Notes under the pieces: generated by a model | The model's input: only the letters and a program-made list of their open reading frames with translations | Database searches by the model: none | What the model was told of the DNA's origin: nothing | Part shown: in pieces, positions 49,052 through 58,885 of the stretch | Layout of the letters: each line of letters begins with the position of its first letter | Position numbering within the stretch: position 1 is the first letter of the stretch | Translations under genes and position numbers: made by a program | Source of the DNA: Arthrobacter sp. StoSoilB19 | GTDB lineage: Bacteria; Actinomycetota; Actinomycetes; Actinomycetales; Micrococcaceae | NCBI RefSeq assembly: GCF_019977275.1 | Contig: NZ_AP024650.1 | Span: 1,984,001 to 2,048,000, forward strand | Length of the DNA: 64,000 nt | Reading direction: 5' to 3'

Positions 49052-50118
49052 CGGAACTCCAAAACTGTCTGAAGGGCAGACTCGGGATTGTTATCCAACA
49101 GCTCGTAGGCCTTGGCAGCATCTGCGATGTCGAACCGGTGGGTCACCAGCGAGGCTGTATCCAGGGCGCCGGACGCGATCGAAGCGATCACTGTCTGTTC
49201 CAGGCGGGGAACGCTCCACCGGGTGCGCAGCCGGTTTGGGACCGAACCGATTTGCGAGGCGAGTATCTGGACCCGGTTGTGGTGGAACTCTTCTCCCAGG
49301 CGGAGAGGTGCCGCGCCGCCCTGGTAAAAGCCGGCAGCAACCACTGTGCCATCGGCACCCACGGCCCGCGTGGCCTCGTGGAGGGCGCGGTAGTTCCCGC
49401 TGAGTTCAATGGCGCAATCGCACCCCATGCCGCCGGTAAGTTCGCGAATCCGGGCTGCGGGATCCGGGTCCGGCGCCAAGGCTTCCTCCGCACCCCAAGC
49501 GAGTGCCTTGTTTTGGCGCACCCTGATTCCGTCAACTGCGATCACCGTCGCGCCGTTCAAAACGGCGAAGCGGGTGGCCAGCAGGCCGATGACGCCCTGG
49601 CCAAAAATGGCAACCGTCGAACCCACCCCCAGGTCAGCTGCCAGGACGGCGTTCAGGGCTATCGCTCCCACCCGCACAAATACGGCAGCGAGCGGGTCCA
49701 TGCCCTCGGGCAGTTGGTGACCGGCCACGGTTTTTGCCGGCAGGATAGCCTCGGACTGGTGCCCCCAAATGCCCCAGACGGTGTCTCCGACTTTGACAGG
49801 CCGGCCGGCGTCCTTCCCCTCATCGACCGGGTCGGGCACGGCAGCAACCTCCACGACCTCTCCGACCTCCGAGTATCCCCACCCGTCCAGGGGGTAGCCA
49901 AGCCGCGGTTCACGTAGATCCTGCTGGAACAGGCGGATCCCGGGATTCCATACGGAGGTCAGGTAGGGATTAGTGCCCCGGTACGCGGTCATCTCGGTCC
50001 CGGCCGAGATACCCGAAAACAGGGTGCGGACCCGAACCTCTCCGGGCTGGAGGGCAACGCTCTGGCTCTCGATGATCTCTACTTTGCCGGGGCCTGCAAA
50101 GCGAAGAAGGCGGTACAC
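49048..50118 (-). CDS. Zinc-type alcohol dehydrogenase-like protein (MDR)
   Basis: 356 residues from GTG 50118 (VYRLLRFAGPGKV), with AAGGA about nine bases upstream. MDR fold: N-terminal GroES-like domain (VRTLFSGISAGTEMTAYRG), Rossmann loop VAIFGQGVIGLLATRFAVL and ELSGNYRALHEA. The catalytic Cys of zinc MDRs is replaced (SGISAGTE), and the structural-zinc Cys cluster is absent, which places it in the zinc-independent or altered-zinc group related to bacteriochlorophyllide/threonine-like dehydrogenases. Likely oxidises a sugar or inositol hydroxyl for the coupled isomerase. Confidence 0.82.
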   Translation of the reverse strand: MYRLLRFAGPGKVEIIESQSVALQPGEVRVRTLFSGISAGTEMTAYRGTNPYLTSVWNPGIRLFQQDLREPRLGYPLDGWGYSEVGEVVEVAAVPDPVDEGKDAGRPVKVGDTVWGIWGHQSEAILPAKTVAGHQLPEGMDPLAAVFVRVGAIALNAVLAADLGVGSTVAIFGQGVIGLLATRFAVLNGATVIAVDGIRVRQNKALAWGAEEALAPDPDPAARIRELTGGMGCDCAIELSGNYRALHEATRAVGADGTVVAAGFYQGGAAPLRLGEEFHHNRVQILASQIGSVPNRLRTRWSVPRLEQTVIASIASGALDTASLVTHRFDIADAAKAYELLDNNPESALQTVLEFR

Positions 50119-50212
50119 GGCTGATCTTCCTTGATGGCGATTTGGTGCCTGGGACCATGGCGGTGCTTTCAGTATGCATGGGTCCAGCGTGGCGCTGCTT
50201 TCGAGACAGTGA

Positions 50213-50464
50213 TCAGATGTGGGGGGTATTGCCTCGGCCACGTGCCCGCCGCAGGCTTACCCTCCGGGGGTGTGGAGCGGCACGGTTTCGGCGCATGCGG
50301 CTGTGCCATGGCCTTGCATGAAGGTGGACCGTGGTAGACGGCGCTGATGCCACCAGGGTGGATCCGTTCCTTCGGCGGCGAAGATGGACGATCACGAGGA
50401 CGGTCAGGCCGATCCAGGCGAACGCAACGCCGATGACAAGGAGCACTGTCGGAATCGTGTCCAC
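50213..50464 (-). CDS. Hypothetical small membrane protein
   Basis: 83 residues, not recognised. GTG 50464 is preceded by GAGGAAG. One membrane helix (TVLLVIGVAFAWIGLTVLVIVHL) is followed by a very basic tail (RRRRNGS, RMRRNRAAPHPRRVSLRRARG). The tail composition may be frame-driven in GC-rich DNA, so the true end could differ by an undetected indel. Confidence 0.4.
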   Translation of the reverse strand: MDTIPTVLLVIGVAFAWIGLTVLVIVHLRRRRNGSTLVASAPSTTVHLHARPWHSRMRRNRAAPHPRRVSLRRARGRGNTPHI

Positions 50465-50737
50465 TGCGGCACTTCCTCAGGAAGCAGGGGTTTGCTGGTT
50501 CACGTAAAGAACGGGGTCATTGGCGTGGTGCCTCTGTACCCGGACGCACCACGGGCGGTCCCATGCCATGGTGGGGTCCGGGGTGGCTGCTGACGCGCAG
50601 GATCCTGCAGCGGGTGGGCGATAGGGGTGATGTCACAGCGGCCTCCGGCTGAGCTGAAGCGGGGCCTGCTGCTGGACTTAGTTGAGGTATAGCGCGGTGC
50701 CACACCATAGTCAATAGACGTGGGCGAAGCCCCCGGC

Positions 50738-50971
50738 TCAGGCCACCACCACGCCGTGCCGGGAACACTCCGCTGTCCAGCCAAGCGGCGTCACCTGTAC
50801 TTTCATCCGGCGCCCGCAGGCGGCGCAGTACCGCGGCGGTTCCATTGCCATGCGTTCGCCGCAGCGTTGGTGGGCGTTCGACGGCGGGTGGTTGCCGCCG
50901 TCGAACGCCTTGCCGCAGTGCCCGCAAAAGTTCCCGGCGGCCGAATGCATGGAGGGAAAAGCTCTCTTCAC
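50738..50971 (-). CDS. bsaP: Biotin synthase auxiliary protein
   Basis: 77 residues, GTG start overlapping the bioB stop (GTGA). It has two Cys pairs, [11 protein letters not shown] and [11 protein letters not shown], a Cys in HQRCGERM, and one near the end (AECSRHG). [19 protein letters not shown] is the hallmark of the small actinobacterial protein that supports BioB, proposed to help deliver or rebuild its auxiliary Fe-S cluster. Size, partner gene and Cys pattern agree with that family. Confidence 0.85.
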   Translation of the reverse strand: MKRAFPSMHSAAGNFCGHCGKAFDGGNHPPSNAHQRCGERMAMEPPRYCAACGRRMKVQVTPLGWTAECSRHGVVVA

Positions 50972-52020
50972 AGCGTTTTCTGAAGTTCCTTGATGGGCAT
51001 GTTGAGGTCCACGAGCAGGTTCAGGTCTGCGGTGGCAGGGCGGCCGAGGGTGGTGAGGTAGTTGCCCACGATGACGGCGTTGATGCCCCCGAGCAGGCCA
51101 TCGCGGGTGCCGAGGTCGCCGAGGGTGAGTTCGCGGCCGCCGGCGTACCGAAGAACGGTGCGGGGCATGGCCAGGCGGAAGGCGGCGATGGCGCGGAGGG
51201 CGTCCTTGCCGTCCATGATGCCTTGGTTCTCCAGCGGGGTTCCAGGCCGGGGATTGAGGAAGTTGAGCGGCACTTCGTGGGGTTCCAGGGCTGCGAGCTG
51301 GGCGGCCAGTTCAGCCCTCTGCTCCAGGCTTTCACCCATTCCGATAAGGGCGCCGCAGCACAGTTCCATGCCGGCGTCCTTGACCATGGCGCAGGTCTGC
51401 AGCCGTTCCTCATAGGTGTGGGTGGTGACGACTTCGGGGAAGTAGCTGCGTGCCGTTTCCAGGTTGTGGTTGTAGCGGTGCACCCCCCACTCCTTGAGCT
51501 GGTCCACTTGGCGCTGCGTCAGCATGCCCAGCGAGCAGGCGATGTTGATGTCCACTTCCTGGGTGATGCGGTCGATGGCGAACTTGATCTGGTTCATCAA
51601 CTTGATGTCGGGCCCCCGGACGGCAGCGACGATGCAGAACTCCGTGGCCCCGGTGGCGGCTGTCTCCTTGGCGGCCTTGACCAGTTCCGGGATATCCAGC
51701 CACACGCCACGGACGGGGGAGTCAAAGAGACCGGACTGGCTGCAGAAATGGCAGTCCTCCGGGCAGCCGCCGGTCTTGATGGAGATAATGCCCTCTACCT
51801 CCACTTCCTCCCCGCAGTGGCGGAGCCGTACCTGGTGGGCCAATTCAAGGGCGCTTGGAAGTGCCTCATCCGGGAGCCGGAGGACCTCTTCGAGCTGGGC
51901 CTGGTTCAGGCCGATGCCGTCCCCGAGAACCTGCCGGCCGGCGGTTTCCAGGATTGCGCAGCCTCCGCCCGCGGTGGTCCCGGTGCTGCCGGCGCTGGGA
52001 AGGTTTGCCTGGATGGTCAT
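50968..52020 (-). CDS. bioB: Biotin synthase
   Basis: 350 residues. Radical-SAM Cys motif in [13 protein letters not shown] (CxxxCxxC). Auxiliary-cluster cysteines and Arg are represented by [20 protein letters not shown] and [22 protein letters not shown] (partly quoted). [12 protein letters not shown] and RYAGGREL are also conserved. It inserts sulfur into dethiobiotin to make biotin. AAAGGAC lies eight bases before ATG 52020. Followed by bsaP. No other bio genes are in the window. Confidence 0.95.
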   Translation of the reverse strand: MTIQANLPSAGSTGTTAGGGCAILETAGRQVLGDGIGLNQAQLEEVLRLPDEALPSALELAHQVRLRHCGEEVEVEGIISIKTGGCPEDCHFCSQSGLFDSPVRGVWLDIPELVKAAKETAATGATEFCIVAAVRGPDIKLMNQIKFAIDRITQEVDINIACSLGMLTQRQVDQLKEWGVHRYNHNLETARSYFPEVVTTHTYEERLQTCAMVKDAGMELCCGALIGMGESLEQRAELAAQLAALEPHEVPLNFLNPRPGTPLENQGIMDGKDALRAIAAFRLAMPRTVLRYAGGRELTLGDLGTRDGLLGGINAVIVGNYLTTLGRPATADLNLLVDLNMPIKELQKTL

Positions 52021-52033
52021 TAATTGGTCCTTT

Positions 52034-52066
52034 GCGTCTACATGGAATATGCCTCACAGCAGACGC
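52034..52066. promoter_or_regulatory. Inverted repeat in the bioB leader
   Basis: GCGTCT (52034-52039) and AGACGC (52061-52066) flank a 21-base spacer that includes CATATT on the coding strand, a possible -10. The 45-base gap is the only room for a bioB promoter. Confidence 0.35.
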
Positions 52067-52675
52067 TAGTTCTCCCTGGGCGACTCGATTTTGGAGGAGT
52101 CCAACAAAGAATCCGGTGACGGGCCCAACGATGACGCGCCGGGACCGGTGACACGTACTCCGCCCACCGCCCCTGTCCACGGCGTATCGCCCGGAACGGG
52201 CAGCACCAGATGCGCAAAAACGTACCCCTGCTCAAGTGGGAGGACCCTGGACGTGGCCCCTGCGCACTTCAGGCACAGCGCCACCGGCTGAAAGGGGGCG
52301 CCGGGATGCTCCTGCCCCACGGAGACCACAGCGCCGGAACCACCCACGCAGGCTACGGTGACGGTGTACAGCCCAGCCGCCGGCACCTTCGCCATCGTGC
52401 CAAACCCCCTGACGGGGCCATCCAGGGGTCCCTCCTCGAAAAGGAGCGCAGGCCCGGGTACTGCCTTAAGAAGCCGGTCCAGCTCAGCATAGTTTCCCAC
52501 CTCGCGCTCCAGGACGAGCGGGGTCAACGTAGGGGGCAGGGGAATCAGCGACTGGGGACGGGCTCGCCATGGGACTCTGCACAGTCTCTTTGTACCCATA
52601 CGCGCAGCCGGCGGTTCCCCAGGCCACAGTCGGCAAGCAAAGGGTGAAAGCAAGACCACGCTGCCTGTCCTTCAT
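52066..52675 (-). pseudogene. Lipoprotein gene with a single frameshift
   Basis: ATG 52675 follows AAGGTGG and begins MKDRQRGLAFTLCLPTVAWG with a lipobox-like TAGC, then AYGYKETVQSPMASPSPV. This frame ends in a TGA about 63 residues in. The neighbouring frame, open to 52066, continues LTPLVLEREVGNYAELDRLL, then AGLYTVTVACVGGSGAVVSV, VALCLKCAGATSRVL and YVFAHLVLPVPGDTPWTGA. A single indel near 52515-52560 would join them into one ~200-residue exported lipoprotein with a beta-rich domain. Total span is one base off a multiple of three. Either a recent mutation or a sequence error. Function unknown. Confidence 0.6.
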
Positions 52676-52922
52676 TCCCACCTTTCCATGGTCGCCATGC
52701 CCGCGGTTCAAGGCAATGGTCCGGTCACTGGCAGCACCTTCGCGGCGGGAGGCCGTGGGGGTTCTTGGTCGACAGCCGACAATGAAGCCAAGCTCAAGAT
52801 TGAAACAATAAATCCCTGTAGTGGACAAAATATCTTCCCCGTGGCCGCAGGGCTTCCTAAAGTGGCCGTACAGCTACGACTTGGGGGACAGTCCCCCAAT
52901 TGACCAGGCCAAGGGGGGCCGC

Positions 52923-53120
52923 ATGAGCACAAGCAATCCGCCGGCCGCCAAGGACGAACATACGGTGACGCGGCCGGTGCCCGCTCCACCTGTGGGGCCC
53001 TTGGCAAGACCCGGCACGGTTCAACAGACCTCGCGTTCCAGCAGGCGGGAACATGAGGTACAGCGCCTGATCCGCGACCTTGCCGTCCTTGCAGACAACC
53101 ATCGCGCGCAGGTTTCGTAA
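52923..53120 (+). CDS. Hypothetical small protein
   Basis: 65 residues, not recognised. ATG 52923 is chosen over upstream starts because AAGGGGGG sits four bases before it. The N-terminal half is disordered and Pro/Thr-rich; the C-terminal half (EHEVQRLIRDLAVLADNHRAQ) looks like one amphipathic helix. Convergent with the kinase-like gene downstream. Confidence 0.5.
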   Translation: MSTSNPPAAKDEHTVTRPVPAPPVGPLARPGTVQQTSRSSRREHEVQRLIRDLAVLADNHRAQVS

Positions 53121-53129
53121 ACCGCCTGC

Positions 53130-53645
53130 TTAGCTCCCGGAACCTGTTCCGGTCCTGTGGAGGATGTCATCCACCACGCTCTGGAGTGGTGCAGTAGCGT
53201 CGATCGCAATGGCACCGGACGGGATTTCTTCCCGTGTTCCGTGAAGGCGTTCTATGAGCTTCCGTTCAGCCTGGCGCCCTCCCCACTCGTCCTTTGGGCG
53301 CGCATCAAGCCGCCGGCGAAGCGTTTCGAGGTCCACCTCAAGAACGAACACCGCGTCAAAAAGCTCAATGAACTTTGAGAGATTCCTGGATCCGCCGCAG
53401 AAGAACGTCACCGCCTCCCGCCGGTCTTCGGTGAGGGCCTTCACGTCGTCCACCCTCCAGAGATGGTGATGGTGCACGGAGACGCCGGTGATGCCGGCGA
53501 GTGGTTCACCGGTCTCAGGATCGCCTTGATAGGCCAGTTCGCGGTCACCGTTGATTGCGTGATAACCGCGCCGGCGCAACTCGTCGCAGACAGCGGTCTT
53601 GCCGGTTCCCGAGCCGCCTTCGATGAGGTAGTTCTTCCTGCCCAT
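53130..53645 (-). CDS. P-loop ATPase/kinase-like protein
   Basis: 171 residues. The Walker A motif is IEGGSGTGKTAVCDELRRRG, immediately at the N-terminus as in nucleoside/shikimate-type kinases. A DGDREL-like acidic motif (INGDREL), then FFCGGSRNLSKFIELFD and FVLEVDLETLRRRLDARP, the last resembling the lid with arginines. Likely a small-molecule kinase or an AAA-type relative; substrate unknown. His-rich VHHHHLWRVDD may be a substrate or metal site. Ribosome site is weak. Confidence 0.75.
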   Translation of the reverse strand: MGRKNYLIEGGSGTGKTAVCDELRRRGYHAINGDRELAYQGDPETGEPLAGITGVSVHHHHLWRVDDVKALTEDRREAVTFFCGGSRNLSKFIELFDAVFVLEVDLETLRRRLDARPKDEWGGRQAERKLIERLHGTREEIPSGAIAIDATAPLQSVVDDILHRTGTGSGS

Positions 53646-53766
53646 GCCTGATGGTACCGATACTGCGTGCTGAAGAAGATGGATCCGACGATGTTCCCGG
53701 GCGCTGCATGGTGGGTTGGGAACCGGCTCGTCATTCAGCCCTCGCGGTTGATGGTTTGATTAGTCA

Positions 53767-54519
53767 GTGCTCCGTGTAAAACGCTTTGTTGTTTTCAGCC
53801 TGTTTGTCGTTTGCATCAGCACTGCTGTCTCCTTCTGGCTCATCCGGCAGCCAGGCGCGGACGCCCGGGTGGCCTTTTCCGCACCGCCGCGGGCAGGGGC
53901 AACTTTCGCACTCGGCCCCGCCGGCATCGACACCGCCGTCAACGTAACACGCAGCCCGGACGCCCAGTGGCTGCTGGAGGCTTCCACCCAGACCGGTATC
54001 CCTGCCCGGGCCCTGCGGGCCTACGTTGGTGCCGCCGCCACCGCCAATGACGCCACCCCGATGTGTCGAATCGGCTGGAATACTCTGGCTGCTGTCGGCT
54101 TCGTCGAATCAGCCCATGGAACCTATGGCGGCGGCCGCCTGGACAGCAACGGCCATGCGAGCGGGCCCATCGTGGGACCAAGCCTTAACGGCGATGGATT
54201 CGCCGCCATCGCGGATACGGATGGCGGCGCCCTTGACGACGACGCCCGGTGGGACCACGCGGTGGGGCCGATGCAGTTCATTCCCTCCACGTGGCGGCTT
54301 GCAGGAAGGGACGGGAACGGGGACGGAACAGCGGACCCGTCCAACATCGACGACGCCGCCCTCAGCGCGGCCACATATTTGTGCGCCCACGGCCGGGACC
54401 TCACAACCCCGCAGGGGTGGGCAGACGCCATCCACTCCTACAACCAGTCCGATGCCTACATCCGTCAGGTGCGGGCCCAGGCGACCGCTTACGCCGCAGA
54501 AACGGGCACCCCCGAATGA
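53767..54519 (+). CDS. Exported lytic transglycosylase-like protein
   Basis: 250 residues, GTG start. N-terminal membrane anchor or uncleaved signal (FVVFSLFVVCISTAVSFWLI). The catalytic domain has LLEASTQTGIPARALRAYVG, then LAAVGFVESAHGTYGG with the likely catalytic Glu, HAVGPMQFIPSTW and SYNQSDAYIRQV. These match the MltB/SLT group that cleaves peptidoglycan glycan strands. An Asp/Gly-rich loop DGNGDGTADPSNIDDAAL resembles an EF-hand-like calcium site. Probably acts in cell-wall remodelling. Confidence 0.87.
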   Translation: MLRVKRFVVFSLFVVCISTAVSFWLIRQPGADARVAFSAPPRAGATFALGPAGIDTAVNVTRSPDAQWLLEASTQTGIPARALRAYVGAAATANDATPMCRIGWNTLAAVGFVESAHGTYGGGRLDSNGHASGPIVGPSLNGDGFAAIADTDGGALDDDARWDHAVGPMQFIPSTWRLAGRDGNGDGTADPSNIDDAALSAATYLCAHGRDLTTPQGWADAIHSYNQSDAYIRQVRAQATAYAAETGTPE

Positions 54520-54594
54520 TGCCGGGCGGCTGGCGGTCGCAGTGCCGGCTTCAGGTGCATACGGGGTCTCCCCGTGGACTCGGCCGTCCGTGCG

Positions 54595-55761
54595 TCAGGC
54601 AGGCTGCCACCTGACGGGAAGTGCCTTCAGTCCGTAAACGATGGTGCTTTCCATCCGCTCCAGTTGCGCTTCATGAGCCAAGGAGAGCCCAGGCAAGCGG
54701 GCCAGCAGTGCCTCCAGCGCAATCCTGGCCTCCAGCCGGGCAAGAAGCGCGCCGAGGCAAAAGTGGATGCCGTGGCCGAACGCCAGATGACGGTTGGGGT
54801 TGCGGTCAATGTCGAACTCCGCCGGCCGCTCGAATTGCTGCCCGTCGCGGTTGGCGGACCCGATCCAGGCAACAACCGGTGCCCCGGCCGGGATTCGCTG
54901 ATCGCCCAAAATCGTCTCGGCCACCGTCACCCGGTACATGGACTGGACCGGCGACCGGAACCGCAGTACCTCTTCGAGGGTTTGGGGAAGCAGGGCCGGC
55001 TCCTTAAGGACACGCTCGAGAGAGCCCGGCGACTCAGACAAACATAGAACGGCGTTGCCGATCAGGTTGGTGGTGGTCTCATTGCCGGCGACGAGCAGCA
55101 GGCTGCAGAAGCCGAGCAGTTCAGGGACCGTGAGCTTTTGGCCGTCAATCTCGGCAGACAGCAGGCTGCTGATCAGGTCCCTGCCGGGGCGGCTCCTGCG
55201 TTGGTCGATGAGGGCCAGGAAGTATTCGATCATCTCTGAGGCGGTTGCGTCCTGCCCGTCGCTGGCCGGGCCAGTGCGGGTTTGGCTGACAATCACGTCG
55301 GACCATTGCTTGAAACGCTCGCGGTCCTCCGCCGGGATGCCCATGAGCTCGGAAATCACGATGACCGGCAGCGGGTACGCCAATTCCTTGATCAGGTCGC
55401 CGCTCCCGCGGGCCGCGATCCCCTCCAGGAGTTCGTCCGTGAGGTCGGCGATACGTGGCGCCAGCGCGTCAACGGCCTTTGGCGTGAAAGCCTGTGTCAC
55501 CAGGGAGCGCAGCTGCCGGTGCCTCGGGGGATCGGCGGTGATGAGGCTTGAGGCGAAGAGCTGGCCGGAGCCGGACGGATTTTCACCGCCCATGCGGGAT
55601 GAGAACGTAGCGTGCTCGGACAGCACCCGCTGAACATCGTCATACCGGAACACGTGCCAGCTCCCCGATTGGCCGTCCTGGAAGACAGGAGCGGCTGCAC
55701 GCATTTGTTCGTAGTGGGGAAAGGGATCGAGCGGATATTCAGCAGCCTGTGTGACGTCCAT
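54595..55761 (-). CDS. Cytochrome P450
   Basis: 388 residues from ATG 55761 (MDVTQAAEYPLDPF), with AGAGG six bases upstream. The I-helix oxygen-binding motif is LLVAGNETTTNLIG, the K-helix ExxR is EEVLRFRSP (Glu264, Arg267), and the haem loop is FGHGIHFCLGALLARLE with Cys335 as the iron ligand. It is a soluble bacterial class I enzyme of the CYP107-like type. No ferredoxin or reductase gene is adjacent, so redox partners come from elsewhere. Substrate unknown. Confidence 0.93.
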   Translation of the reverse strand: MDVTQAAEYPLDPFPHYEQMRAAAPVFQDGQSGSWHVFRYDDVQRVLSEHATFSSRMGGENPSGSGQLFASSLITADPPRHRQLRSLVTQAFTPKAVDALAPRIADLTDELLEGIAARGSGDLIKELAYPLPVIVISELMGIPAEDRERFKQWSDVIVSQTRTGPASDGQDATASEMIEYFLALIDQRRSRPGRDLISSLLSAEIDGQKLTVPELLGFCSLLLVAGNETTTNLIGNAVLCLSESPGSLERVLKEPALLPQTLEEVLRFRSPVQSMYRVTVAETILGDQRIPAGAPVVAWIGSANRDGQQFERPAEFDIDRNPNRHLAFGHGIHFCLGALLARLEARIALEALLARLPGLSLAHEAQLERMESTIVYGLKALPVRWQPA

Positions 55762-55962
55762 GGTGGCCTCTCTGCCTCCTTGGCGCTCCCGGGGGCACGG
55801 CGGGCGCCAAGGCCTCAAACGACTGAGCGTGGAACCTTGATCCTAACCAAAGCCTGCGCCTGGGTCATCAGTCCCGCCGTCGAAATCCCTGGCCGCTATT
55901 GAAGTCTGGCTGGCAGCGGGCCCCGCCGCCGTCTGTGGGATTGCCGGAACCGCAACAGACAC

Positions 55963-58035
55963 CTACCCCAGGCGTAAGGCGACGGCGAGGTCCGGTCCCA
56001 GTGACTTCGCGAAGGTATTGGTCATGTGGTTGTCCCGATAGACCAAGACGTTCCCGATGACAGCCGGGCAAAGGCCGTCCCGGCAAAAGAGCCTGGAGAG
56101 GTCAACAATTTCAATGCCTCCAACCCGGCGGGCCGCCCCAACAAGCGCGTCATCCCCGCCCGCAAGGGCCTCCGAGGCAGGCGTGGCGCAAGCGCCGTGG
56201 TCGGCATACTTTTGAATGCATTCCACCGGGTTGCCCTGTGGATACGGCAGGTCCGCGACGACCGCGACCCGCAGTCCCGCAGCACGCAGCCGGGAAAGGG
56301 TCTGAACATAACCCTCGACAAGCGGGGCATCCGGCGCCCAGGACCACCCAAGAGCCTTTTTATAACCGGACTCGCGCATCCCGGCAACCAGGACGAGGTC
56401 CGGTCTTCCTGCCGCGATTCTTTCGGCTGTTATGGAATTTTGGTTCGAACAGTTGGCGTAGAGGGTGGTCTCGGACCGCGGCGGAGTCAAGGCAAACGGG
56501 CAGCCGTTCCGCACCAGGGCGTGGATTCTCAGCGGGATCTTCCGGGATACGGCAATGAGGGGGTCAACAAACTGGCCGGCGTGTGAATCCCCGACAACCA
56601 CAACAACAGGCGCATCCTGCTGTGCCACCGAACCGAACCAGCAATCAGTGTCAGGCACCACGGCGGGGTCGTAAACGCCGCAGGCCCCGGCGCTGGTGGC
56701 AGGTACATCCTGCATGGCGACCGAGGGATCAGGGCGGATGGGGAGGCCGGCAGGTACCGGCGCGGGGCGGGTGGACCAAGCCTGGGCGCCGGGGTAATCG
56801 TGGTCCGACAGTTCGGTCGACAGTTGTGCGCGCTTAATCTCAATTACCTGCCACGGCGCCCACGCTGCAACGGACACCACCATCGCGCCGCACAGCGCCA
56901 TCGCGTAAGTCCGGCGGTAAACGCTCCAGCCAGCATGCCCTGAGCGGTGCCGGAAGCGCTGTTCCACCAGGTGGTAGGAGGCTACGGCGAGGACAAGACT
57001 GAGCAGGGCGAGGAGCAGCGCTTCCCTGATGCGTGGCGTGCGGCCCAACAGCGCGACAGCGAAAACGATGACGGGCCAGTGCCACAGATACAGGGAATAC
57101 GACACGTCTCCGACGAGCGTCATGGGCCGGATGGCAAGGAACCTGGAAGCGGACCACGGAACGGCTGCTGCTGGAGGGCCAGTGCGCAAGAGGATGGCGG
57201 TCCCGAGTACTGGGATGCCGGCGATGCTGCCGGGGAAGGCAATATCAGTACTGAAGAGAAAAGCGGGGACGACGATGGCAGAGACGCCCAGCCACCCGCT
57301 GACCGCTGCAAGCCGGCCGGACGGTTTCGGCAGTGCCGGCAGGAGAGCGGCGAGCCCGCCGACGGCGAGTTCCCAGATCCTCGTCGTCGTGGCAAAGTAC
57401 GCGAGGGTGTGTTCATGGCCGCTCAGGTAGATGCTGTAGACGAACGACGCCAGGGCAGTCACGGACAACGCCGGGACGATGAAGCGGCCGGGCGGCTTGC
57501 CTGTGGCGAGCGCCGCGGAGATCAGGCCAAGGAAGAAGAACGGGATGACGAGGTAGAACTGCTCCTCGACGGCAAGGGACCAGAAGTGCTGAAGGGGAGA
57601 CACTTCCTGCGTTGCGCCGGCGTATGAGACTGCGGACAGGGCCTGATGCCAGTTTTGTACCTGGAGCAGCGAGAACAGGACATCGGAGGAGATGTTCTGC
57701 CAGCGGCTTTGGGCAAGCAGCAGCATTGCCCCGGCCAGGACTGCAACCAAAACAACGGCCGACGCCGGAAAGAGGCGGCGGATGCGCCGTGCGTAGAACT
57801 CGGGAACGGAGATTGACGCGTTCTTTGACGCTTCCCTGGCAAGGGAGCCGATGATGAGGAAGCCCGAGACGACGAAGAACACGTCGACTCCTACGAACCC
57901 GCCCGGGAGGGCTTCAGGCCGAAGATGGTAGATGACGACGATCCCAACGGCCAGTGCGCGGAGGCCCTGGATGTCCCGTCTGGCCCCGGAGCCGTTGGTG
58001 CCGTGCGCCCGGACCTTAGCCGCGGCATGCCTCAT
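55963..58035 (-). CDS. OafA-type membrane acyltransferase with SGNH domain
   Basis: 690 residues. AAGGGGA precedes ATG 58035. The N-terminal acyltransferase-3 domain starts RRDIQGLRALAVGIVVIYHL (catalytic His), has GGFVGVDVFFVVSGFLI and FYARRIRRLFPASAVV, with about ten membrane helices. VSPLQHFWSLAVEEQFYL is also characteristic. The C-terminal ~250 residues form an SGNH esterase/transferase domain: VVVVGDSHAGQF (Ser block) and a late DNHMTNTFAKSLG (Asp-x-x-His type). It should transfer acetyl or acyl groups onto an exported glycan. The nearby deacetylase/glycosyltransferase fusion makes a shared exopolysaccharide plausible. Confidence 0.92.
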   Translation of the reverse strand: MRHAAAKVRAHGTNGSGARRDIQGLRALAVGIVVIYHLRPEALPGGFVGVDVFFVVSGFLIIGSLAREASKNASISVPEFYARRIRRLFPASAVVLVAVLAGAMLLLAQSRWQNISSDVLFSLLQVQNWHQALSAVSYAGATQEVSPLQHFWSLAVEEQFYLVIPFFFLGLISAALATGKPPGRFIVPALSVTALASFVYSIYLSGHEHTLAYFATTTRIWELAVGGLAALLPALPKPSGRLAAVSGWLGVSAIVVPAFLFSTDIAFPGSIAGIPVLGTAILLRTGPPAAAVPWSASRFLAIRPMTLVGDVSYSLYLWHWPVIVFAVALLGRTPRIREALLLALLSLVLAVASYHLVEQRFRHRSGHAGWSVYRRTYAMALCGAMVVSVAAWAPWQVIEIKRAQLSTELSDHDYPGAQAWSTRPAPVPAGLPIRPDPSVAMQDVPATSAGACGVYDPAVVPDTDCWFGSVAQQDAPVVVVVGDSHAGQFVDPLIAVSRKIPLRIHALVRNGCPFALTPPRSETTLYANCSNQNSITAERIAAGRPDLVLVAGMRESGYKKALGWSWAPDAPLVEGYVQTLSRLRAAGLRVAVVADLPYPQGNPVECIQKYADHGACATPASEALAGGDDALVGAARRVGGIEIVDLSRLFCRDGLCPAVIGNVLVYRDNHMTNTFAKSLGPDLAVALRLG

Positions 58036-58308
58036 TGCTTCCCCTTGTATTCTGCTGTCAACCTCCGCCCTTTAGCGGGTATCGAGGCGAGTGGGACTCG
58101 CCGAGAGGGGATTCTATCCGACACCAATGCCATGGTTGTGGCACTCGAACGCCGTTTTCGTTTTGACCGGCCAAAGTGGTGCCCGCCTTTGCCGGCGCCG
58201 GGGTGGAATGGTGACGGCCCGCCCCTGGATTTCCACCCCGCCGTTGGCCAGGGGCCGGGGGCCCGGGTTTTGTGGTAGCCAATCCGGGTCCCCTAAGGTT
58301 GATGCTCG

Positions 58309-58884
58309 ATGAAAGCCCCTGAGAAGACTTCCGATCAGCTGCCCGCAGGTTCCCCGCGCGGACCCGTTTTTGTTGATGCCTCAGGACGGCGCCTCCGGCG
58401 GGTCCAGCTGATTGGCCTGGGGGTTCTCGGGCTGGTGGCCGGATACGTCGTCCTGGTGCTTGCCGCGTTCATTGGCGGCTCCGGGGTCTCCGCGCCCTTC
58501 CTGCCCCTGCCCGCCGCGGCAGGCCCCCACGACCAGCCGTCAATTCCGCCGTCTTCACCAGCGGCTGATTCCCACACTGCCGCAGCCTTGTCCGGCCCCG
58601 CCGCTCCGCCCGTTGAGCAGTCCCCGGCGGCAGTGCCGGTGGCCCTGGCCGCCGCACCGGCCGCACCCCCGGTGGGCGGTACCGCCGTCGCGACTTCCGC
58701 CCCTGTTTCTGCTCCGGTTCCTGCTGCGTCCACTCAACCCGGACTGAGCGGGACGGCTCCCGGTGCCGCTGGAACCGCCCCCGGCTCCAGCGGGACGGCC
58801 CCGGGTACCAGCGGTGTTGCGCCGGGGTCCAGCGGTGTTGCGCCGGGCCAGGCAACGCGGCCGTCGGCCCCTTCCCGCCAGTAA
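58309..58884 (+). CDS. Ala/Pro/Ser/Gly-rich membrane protein with C-terminal repeats
   Basis: 191 residues. A basic N-terminus, VFVDASGRRLRRVQ, precedes a single membrane helix (LIGLGVLGLVAGYVVLVLAA). The exterior part is low-complexity Ala/Pro/Ser and ends in about five tandem repeats built on GTAPG/GVAPG with SS, TS or AA between (SGTAPGAAGTAPGSSGTAPG and onward). Probably a wall-spanning stalk. It is one base before the start of the deacetylase/glycosyltransferase gene, so the two are co-translated. ActinobacteriaI homologues of such partners vary greatly in sequence. Its job is likely structural: holding or guiding the polymerase product. Confidence 0.75.
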   Translation: MKAPEKTSDQLPAGSPRGPVFVDASGRRLRRVQLIGLGVLGLVAGYVVLVLAAFIGGSGVSAPFLPLPAAAGPHDQPSIPPSSPAADSHTAAALSGPAAPPVEQSPAAVPVALAAAPAAPPVGGTAVATSAPVSAPVPAASTQPGLSGTAPGAAGTAPGSSGTAPGTSGVAPGSSGVAPGQATRPSAPSRQ

Positions 58885-58885
58885 C

